Assembly (NCBI RefSeq): GCF_000970455.1
Contig: NZ_LAJG01000023.1
Location: 124,001-188,000, forward strand
DNA: 64,000 bases
Reading direction: 5' to 3'
From: Devosia soli
GTDB taxonomy: Bacteria > Pseudomonadota > Alphaproteobacteria > Rhizobiales > Devosiaceae
Part shown: positions 58,835 to 64,000 of the stretch, piece by piece
How positions within the stretch are numbered: position 1 is the stretch's first letter
Layout: every line of letters starts with the position of its first letter
Notes under the pieces: model-generated
The model's database searches: none
What the model was told of the DNA's origin: nothing
The model's input: the letters and a program-made list of their open reading frames with translations, nothing else
Position numbers and translations under genes: made by a program

Positions 58835-59971
58835 ATGTTTGATTTTGCCGCCTGGCTGCTCTCCTATGTCATTCCGTTCCTAGCGGTTCTGACAGTCATC
58901 GTCTTTGTCCACGAAATGGGGCACTACCTCGTCGCTCGGTGGAACGGCGTTGCCATTCAGGCTTTTTCGATTGGCTTCGGGCGCGAGCTCGTCGGCTGGA
59001 CCGACAAGCATGGCACACGCTGGAAACTGTCGGCGATTCCCCTGGGCGGTTACGTCCGCTTTGTCGGCGATATGAATCCGGCGAGCGTGCCTGATCCAGA
59101 TTCGCCAGAACTGAAGAACCCCGAGCTGGCGCCACATCTTTTCGTCAACAAGACGGTGTGGCAGCGCATCGCCGTCGTGGCAGCAGGGCCGATCGCCAAC
59201 ATCATCCTGACATTCGTCATCCTTTATGCCCTGCTTCTCGGCTATGGCCGCTACACCGTTCCTGCCGTAGTTGAGGACGTCATTGCCGGCTCCGTTGCTG
59301 AGGCTGCCGGCTTTGAGCCGGGCGACAAGATTTTGTCGGTCGATGGCTACGTCGTTCGTGGCTTCGAGGATTTCCAGCGTTACGTCGCCACCAGTCCCGC
59401 TCGGCAGGTAAGCATCGATATCGAGCGGGGCGGGTCTGAGCGCACCCTGACGTTGACGCCGGAGCCGGTCGTTATTCAGGACAGATTCGGCAATGACCAG
59501 CGGATAGGTCGCATTGGCGTCAGCAGCAATTTCGACGACGCCGATGTCGAACTCTATCGTCCGGGCCCCATCGAAGCAGTGGGCATGACGGTCGAGGAAA
59601 TCCGTTTCATCGTCCAGCGCACCGGAGCGTTCCTTGGCGACTTCTTCGTCGGTCGCGGCGATGTCGAGCAGCTCAGCGGACCGGTCAAGGTTGCAAAAGT
59701 ATCGAAGGAAGTGGCCACGCTCGGCGTGATAGCCCTCATTAACCTGATGGCGCTACTCTCTCTCAATATTGGGATATTCAATCTTTTGCCCGTTCCCATG
59801 CTCGACGGCGGGCATCTGTTGTACTATCTGATCGAAGCCGTTCGCGGCCGACCTCTCAGCTTGCGCGTTCAGGAGATCGGTTTTCGGTTCGGTTTTGCGT
59901 TGGTGCTGGCTTTGATGGTTTTTACCCTGTTCAATGACACGGTCTTCGATCATTTCGGCATCCTTCGTTAA
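58835..59971 (+). CDS. rseP: Site-2 zinc metalloprotease RseP
   Basis: A 378-residue inner-membrane protease. HEMGH at residues 26-30 is the zinc-binding HExxH; a second site motif is NLLPVPMLDGGHLL in the third helix. One PDZ domain is visible (about residues 145-215; DVIAGSVAEAAGFEPGDKILSVDG). It cleaves anti-sigma factors or leftover signal peptides in the membrane. Its family length fits (about 375-380), shorter than E. coli RseP with two PDZ domains. Confidence 0.94.
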   Translation: MFDFAAWLLSYVIPFLAVLTVIVFVHEMGHYLVARWNGVAIQAFSIGFGRELVGWTDKHGTRWKLSAIPLGGYVRFVGDMNPASVPDPDSPELKNPELAPHLFVNKTVWQRIAVVAAGPIANIILTFVILYALLLGYGRYTVPAVVEDVIAGSVAEAAGFEPGDKILSVDGYVVRGFEDFQRYVATSPARQVSIDIERGGSERTLTLTPEPVVIQDRFGNDQRIGRIGVSSNFDDADVELYRPGPIEAVGMTVEEIRFIVQRTGAFLGDFFVGRGDVEQLSGPVKVAKVSKEVATLGVIALINLMALLSLNIGIFNLLPVPMLDGGHLLYYLIEAVRGRPLSLRVQEIGFRFGFALVLALMVFTLFNDTVFDHFGILR

Positions 59972-60112
59972 CCTCCTGTTAGCCTTGGTTCGCAAGGTGT
60001 TGCACGAATACCAGCGCGCCAATGAATTACTAACCGCGTCCCGGCTTACGGCTTGTCCGTGGTTAAAAAAACAGTAAAACACTTCAATGGAGTTAGCTTG
60101 GGGGAGCGGCGT

Positions 60113-60148
60113 ATGACGATTCTCCGGGCGGGTCGCAGAAGGCAATAA
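60113..60148 (+). CDS. 11-codon ORF just upstream of bamA
   Basis: GGGGGAG stands 6 bases ahead of an ATG that opens the frame MTILRAGRRRQ and stop. Its stop lies 4 bases before the bamA ATG, so a ribosome finishing it could restart on bamA. The bamA start has no strong Shine-Dalgarno of its own. Possible leader for translational coupling; not proven. Confidence 0.4.
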   Translation: MTILRAGRRRQ

Positions 60149-60152
60149 CAAT

Positions 60153-62276
60153 ATGATTAACCCCACCAAGCTGATGCGTGGCGCCGTCTCAGTGATCGCC
60201 ATTATGGGTGCAGCGCCCATGGTCGGCGCCGGGATCCCGGTTCTGGGCGTTGCCGTTGCGCAGGCTCAGGAGCAGCTGGTCGGTTCGGTCCTGTTCGAGG
60301 GTAACCGCCGCTTCTCCGATGCTCAGCTTCTTGCGATGGTCGATCTGAATGCGTCGGGCATCTATACGCCGCAGCGGCTGGCCGCTGACGTCGAGAGCAT
60401 CCGTCAGGCCTACGATCGCGACGGCTTCATGGGCGTTACGGTCACCTCGCGCACTGAAGCGACCGCCGACGGCCGCGTCCGCGTGATTTTCCAGGTCAAC
60501 GAAGGTGAGCGCGCTGGCATTGCTGCCATCAACTTCACCGGCAACAATGCGATCAACGGCGGCAACCTCAAGGGTGCCATGCTGACCAAGGAAACCGGCA
60601 TCTTAAGCTGGCTCCTTCGGGACGACACGTACGACGAGCAGAAGCTCGCCGTCGACCGCGAGCGTATCCGTCTTTATTACGCCAACCGCGGTTATCCTGA
60701 TGCGCAGGTCAATTCTGTCGCTGAATATGATGCGGCCAAGAACGCCTACTTCATCAATTTCACGATCAACGAAGGTCAGCACTACGATTTCGGCAACATT
60801 GGTATCGAGACCAGCATCAATGGTTTGAATACCGACGTGCTGCGCTCGACTGTCAAGACCGGGCAGGGCTCGCAGTATTCTGTCGCCGACCTGCAGAAGA
60901 CCATCGAGGACATGGCTTATGAAGCCACGACGCAGGGTTACTCCTTCGCCGACGTCCGCGCTCGCCTCGACCGCGATGTCGCCACCGGTACGTTCAACGT
61001 AACCTACCTCGTTGACGAAGGTGCGCGTATCTATGTCGAGCGCATCAACATCACCGGCAACACCAAGACCCGAGACTTCGTGATCCGTCGCGAGCTGGCT
61101 TTCGGCGAAGGCGATCCGTTCAACCGTTCCATGGTTGTCCGTGGCCGTACCGCCATCCAGGATCTGGGTTACTTCTCCGCCGTTGAAGTCACGACAACTC
61201 CCGGTTCCTCGCCCGATAAGGTTGTTCTCAACATCAACGTCACCGAAACCTCTACGGGTGAATACGGCGCCAGCGCCGGCTTCTCGACCACCGATGGTAT
61301 CCTCGGCGAAGTTTCGCTCACCGAGCGCAATTTCCTCGGTCGCGGCCAGTATCTGCGCGCCGCGATTGGCGCGACGCAGTCGGGCCGTACCTTCGACTTC
61401 TCCTTCACCGAGCCTCGCTTTATGGGTCTCAAGGTGTCGGCTGGTTTCGATGCCTATCATCGTATTTCGGACGAAACGACAACCACCTTTTACGGTTCGC
61501 AGTCGACCGGTGGTCAGGTGCGGTTCGGCGTGCCGATCACCAGCGCTCTCTCGGCGTCGCTCTTCGGCGGCTACGAGCGCAAGGTGATCTCGGACGTCAA
61601 GGACAACCCGACCTATCAGTCCTCGCTCGTCACCAACGGCCAGGAATTCAACAAGGCTTTTGTTGGCTACTCGTTGACATGGAACGGCGTGGACGACGTC
61701 AAGGACCCGACCGAAGGCCTCTATGCGACGTTTACCCAGCAGTATATCGGCTGGGATCATAACCTCCTCAAGACCGAGGCGCGCGCTCGTTACTTCGTTC
61801 CCTTGCTCGATGACAGCGGCATCGTTGCCAGCGTCAAGGGACAGGCCGGCGTCGTCAACAGCATGAACAATGGAGCCGTGAATTCGGTCGAAGCCTTCAT
61901 GCCTGGCCAGAACATCATCCGCGGCTTTGAAGGCCGTGGCGTTGGTCCGCGTCTCGTCAGCGGCGAATATCTTGGCGCGACGGCCTATGCCGCCGTGTCG
62001 GCCGAAATCGAGTTCCCGATCCCGGCTCTGCCGGAAAGCTACGGCCTCAGCGGTGCAGTCTGGGCGGATGCTGCCTGGATCGATGGCCTTCCGGGCATCG
62101 GCGCCGTGCCGGTCGATGGCAACAGCCAGGACCAGCCGTTGCGCACGTCGATCGGTGCCTCGCTTATCTGGGATTCGCCGTTCGGCCCGCTCCGCGGCGA
62201 CGTTTCGCAGGTGCTCAACAAGTCGACAGCGGACCGTGCGCAGGTCTTCCAGATCACCATCCAGACCTTGCTCTAG
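60153..62276 (+). CDS. bamA: Outer-membrane assembly factor BamA
   Basis: A 707-residue outer-membrane protein. A signal peptide ends near residue 39 (VAQAQEQ); then come POTRA repeats (for example VGSVLFEGNRRFSD, IAAINFTGNNAING, VERINITGNTKTRD) and a 16-strand barrel with the conserved IRGFEGRGVGPR lid segment and a C-terminal aromatic-type end (VFQITIQTLL). BamA inserts barrel proteins into the outer membrane. It is shorter than the E. coli protein (about 810 with signal). Confidence 0.95.
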   Translation: MINPTKLMRGAVSVIAIMGAAPMVGAGIPVLGVAVAQAQEQLVGSVLFEGNRRFSDAQLLAMVDLNASGIYTPQRLAADVESIRQAYDRDGFMGVTVTSRTEATADGRVRVIFQVNEGERAGIAAINFTGNNAINGGNLKGAMLTKETGILSWLLRDDTYDEQKLAVDRERIRLYYANRGYPDAQVNSVAEYDAAKNAYFINFTINEGQHYDFGNIGIETSINGLNTDVLRSTVKTGQGSQYSVADLQKTIEDMAYEATTQGYSFADVRARLDRDVATGTFNVTYLVDEGARIYVERINITGNTKTRDFVIRRELAFGEGDPFNRSMVVRGRTAIQDLGYFSAVEVTTTPGSSPDKVVLNINVTETSTGEYGASAGFSTTDGILGEVSLTERNFLGRGQYLRAAIGATQSGRTFDFSFTEPRFMGLKVSAGFDAYHRISDETTTTFYGSQSTGGQVRFGVPITSALSASLFGGYERKVISDVKDNPTYQSSLVTNGQEFNKAFVGYSLTWNGVDDVKDPTEGLYATFTQQYIGWDHNLLKTEARARYFVPLLDDSGIVASVKGQAGVVNSMNNGAVNSVEAFMPGQNIIRGFEGRGVGPRLVSGEYLGATAYAAVSAEIEFPIPALPESYGLSGAVWADAAWIDGLPGIGAVPVDGNSQDQPLRTSIGASLIWDSPFGPLRGDVSQVLNKSTADRAQVFQITIQTLL

Positions 62277-62349
62277 ACCGAGCAACGTGGAACAAGTCTT
62301 TGAGCCGCGGGGCGGTAGCGCCCGCGGCTCTTTCTTTTGAAGTGATCCC

Positions 62350-63378
62350 ATGGTCGATACCCGATTCCACCGATTTGCCGGCCCCGTCGCGATCGGCGCT
62401 CTCCTGACGGAACTGGGCCATGCCGATCTGGTCGCCGGTCTTTCCGATCCCAGCAAGATGGTTGAAGGCGTCGCCGAGATTGACCTGGCCGGTCCCGGCG
62501 ATCTGGTGCTCGCTGCACATGCGAGCTACGGCGCGGAGCTCAGCCGCTCCTCTGCCGGTTTCGCGCTCATTCACCCCGTGGTGGCCGACAAGGTGCCTGC
62601 GGGCACCATGGCCATTACCGCGCCACGGACACACAATCTCTTTGCCGATATTCTCGATCGCCTATATCCCGACAGCACCAAGGCAATCATTGCCGGCGGT
62701 CGTGATGACCTTGGCGCTCCGATCTTCGAGCGGGACGTGACGATCGGGTCCAATGTCGTCGTCGGTGCAGGCGTCGAAATCGGTCGCGGTACCATCATTG
62801 GCGCTAATACCGTTATCGGACCCGGCGTCACCATCGGTCGCAATTGCGTCATCGCCGCAAATTGTACTATCGACTGCGCTCATGTCGGCAATGAAGTCGT
62901 GCTGCATTCCGGTGTCCGCATCGGCACCGAAGGTTTCGGCTGGCTCGATCACGGCGTGACAAATCGCAAAATTCCGCAGCTTGGCCGGGTGATCATTCAG
63001 GATCGCGTAGAGATCGGCGCCAATACGACGATCGATCGCGGCGCATTAGGCGACACAGTCATCGGTGACGGAACGAAAATCGACAATCTCGTGCAGATCG
63101 GCCACAACTGCCGCATCGGGCGGAACTGCCTCGTGGCAGCGATGAGCGGTCTATCGGGTACTACTGTGGTCGAAGATGGCGTCTTGTTGGGCGGCGGCGT
63201 TGGGACCTCCGGCCATCTGCGAATCGGCGCTGGTTCGGTAGTTCATGGGCGCGCCGCCGTGACCAAGGACTGGCCGGCCGGCTCCAAGCTTGCCGGTGCT
63301 CCGGCGCAGGATATAAAGGATTTCTGGCGAGAAATCGCCTTCGTGCGGAAGTTGATCAAGGGGGAAAAGCAGGGATGA
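62350..63378 (+). CDS. lpxD: UDP-3-O-(3-hydroxymyristoyl)glucosamine N-acyltransferase LpxD
   Basis: A 342-residue lipid A enzyme. The N-terminal uridine-binding domain is followed by a left-handed beta helix of hexapeptide repeats ([20 protein letters not shown] and so on) and a short helical end. The catalytic His is in [11 protein letters not shown]. It adds the second acyl chain to UDP-glucosamine. Its stop overlaps the fabZ start by 4 bases. Confidence 0.95.
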   Translation: MVDTRFHRFAGPVAIGALLTELGHADLVAGLSDPSKMVEGVAEIDLAGPGDLVLAAHASYGAELSRSSAGFALIHPVVADKVPAGTMAITAPRTHNLFADILDRLYPDSTKAIIAGGRDDLGAPIFERDVTIGSNVVVGAGVEIGRGTIIGANTVIGPGVTIGRNCVIAANCTIDCAHVGNEVVLHSGVRIGTEGFGWLDHGVTNRKIPQLGRVIIQDRVEIGANTTIDRGALGDTVIGDGTKIDNLVQIGHNCRIGRNCLVAAMSGLSGTTVVEDGVLLGGGVGTSGHLRIGAGSVVHGRAAVTKDWPAGSKLAGAPAQDIKDFWREIAFVRKLIKGEKQG

Positions 63379-63851
63379 CGGACACGGTAGACGCAGCCAC
63401 TGAACTCGATGCGATGAGCATCACGGATATCCTCGTGGCGCTGCCGCATCGTTATCCCATGCTGATGATCGACCGGATCATTGATATCAAAGGCGACGAT
63501 TCAGCGATCGGCATCAAGAACGTCACCGTCAACGAGCCAATCTTCCAAGGCCATTTCCCCAACAGCCCGATTTTTCCCGGCGTTCTGATCATTGAAGGCA
63601 TGGCCCAGACTGCGGGAGCGATCGTCATCCGTCATGATTCGACTGCCGACAAGAAGAGCATCGTCATGCTGCTCGGCGTCGATGCTGCTCGCTTCCGCAA
63701 GCCAGCCGGACCGGGCGACACAATCGAATATCACATCACCAAGATGCACCGCCGCCGGACGGTTGGCCGCTATCGTGCCGAAGCGAAGGTAAAGGGTACG
63801 ATCATTGCGGAAGCTGAAATCACCGCCATGATCGTCGAGGCGACAGCGTGA
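63375..63851 (+). CDS. fabZ: 3-hydroxyacyl-ACP dehydratase FabZ
   Basis: A 158-residue hot-dog-fold enzyme. The [13 protein letters not shown] motif and the active site [20 protein letters not shown] (His and Glu) are present. It removes water from 3-hydroxyacyl-ACP in fatty-acid synthesis. Its stop overlaps the lpxA start (GTGA). Its place between lpxD and lpxA balances fatty-acid supply with lipid A synthesis. Confidence 0.96.
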   Translation: MTDTVDAATELDAMSITDILVALPHRYPMLMIDRIIDIKGDDSAIGIKNVTVNEPIFQGHFPNSPIFPGVLIIEGMAQTAGAIVIRHDSTADKKSIVMLLGVDAARFRKPAGPGDTIEYHITKMHRRRTVGRYRAEAKVKGTIIAEAEITAMIVEATA

Positions 63852-64000
63852 CCGGAATCGTCGTCCATCCGACGGCGATCGTCGCCAAAGGTGCTCAACT
63901 CGGCGCTGGCGTCAAGATCGGTCCATATTGCATCGTCGGCGACAATGTCGTTCTTGCAAATGATGTCGAACTCATTTCGCATGTCGTCATCGAGGGCCGC
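63848..64000 (+). CDS. lpxA: UDP-N-acetylglucosamine acyltransferase LpxA (N-terminal part)
   Basis: A GTG at 63848, overlapping the fabZ stop, opens a frame that runs off the window after 51 codons. The visible part, [20 protein letters not shown] followed by [30 protein letters not shown], is the first coils of a hexapeptide-repeat beta helix. LpxA starts lipid A synthesis. Gene order supports the call. Confidence 0.9.
   Translation, partial: MTGIVVHPTAIVAKGAQLGAGVKIGPYCIVGDNVVLANDVELISHVVIEGR

Noticed and set aside
60603-62456. Minus-strand open frame of 617 codons opposite bamA
   Set aside because: It runs over the whole BamA barrel region and into the lpxD start; its composition is that of an antisense shadow.

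Overview
The window reads as chromosomal DNA of a Hyphomicrobiales (Alphaproteobacteria) bacterium, most like Devosia or a close relative. Reasons: a full 14-gene nuo operon whose NuoE is fused to a long tail; the order rpsB-tsf-pyrH-frr-uppS-cdsA-rseP-bamA-lpxD-fabZ-lpxA; a short ProS beside a single LolC/E-type gene and lolD; an RNase J gene behind nuoN-birA; and high-GC, C/G-ending codons. The genus is an inference from gene order and protein style, not from a marker search. I see no rRNA, tRNA, insertion sequence, prophage or CRISPR array.

Layout. 1-2880: a YbbA/YbbP-type ABC exporter pair (permease cut by the window edge), divergent from a TesA-like GDSL esterase, then an SDR dehydrogenase. 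2952-7632 (minus): fdhD and a YdeP-type formate dehydrogenase-like molybdoenzyme, an aldo/keto reductase and a DUF2200 protein. 7792-12015: a complete equivalent of the poorly understood E. coli yjfIJKLMC set, split into divergent halves (yjfIJ minus, yjfKLMC plus) around a perfect 20-bp palindrome. 12080-12976: a lipid kinase of the YegS/DagK type. 13033-23002: a vitamin B12 block (BtuCDF-type ABC transporter, cobalamin riboswitch, BtuB-type receptor, two-gene MetH, PduO-type adenosyltransferase), which takes up, activates and uses cobalamin. 23105-26297: a Tat-exported MsrA and three tandem small outer-membrane beta-barrel genes.

26649-41888 is nuoABCDEFGHIJKLMN, nearly all genes overlapping or touching, followed with no gap by birA and then rnj. 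44468-45578 holds small genes (DUF1467, a secreted hypothetical, a YjbR-like protein). proS-lolC/E-lolD follow, then a 566-base spacer with inverted repeats, a 32-codon ORF and dnaE. The last 10 kb is the translation/envelope cluster rpsB to lpxA, where ribosome, pyrimidine, undecaprenyl and CDP-diacylglycerol synthesis, S2P protease, outer-membrane assembly and lipid A genes sit together; lpxA is cut by the window end.

Most of the window is conserved core genome. The parts that deserve a second look are the yjf-type system and its palindrome, the 12-codon ORF and reading-frame oddity between the B12 riboswitch and btuB, a leftward terminator with a hidden small transcription unit upstream of proS, short ORFs in front of dnaE and bamA, the long NuoE tail, and the histidine-rich NuoL loop.
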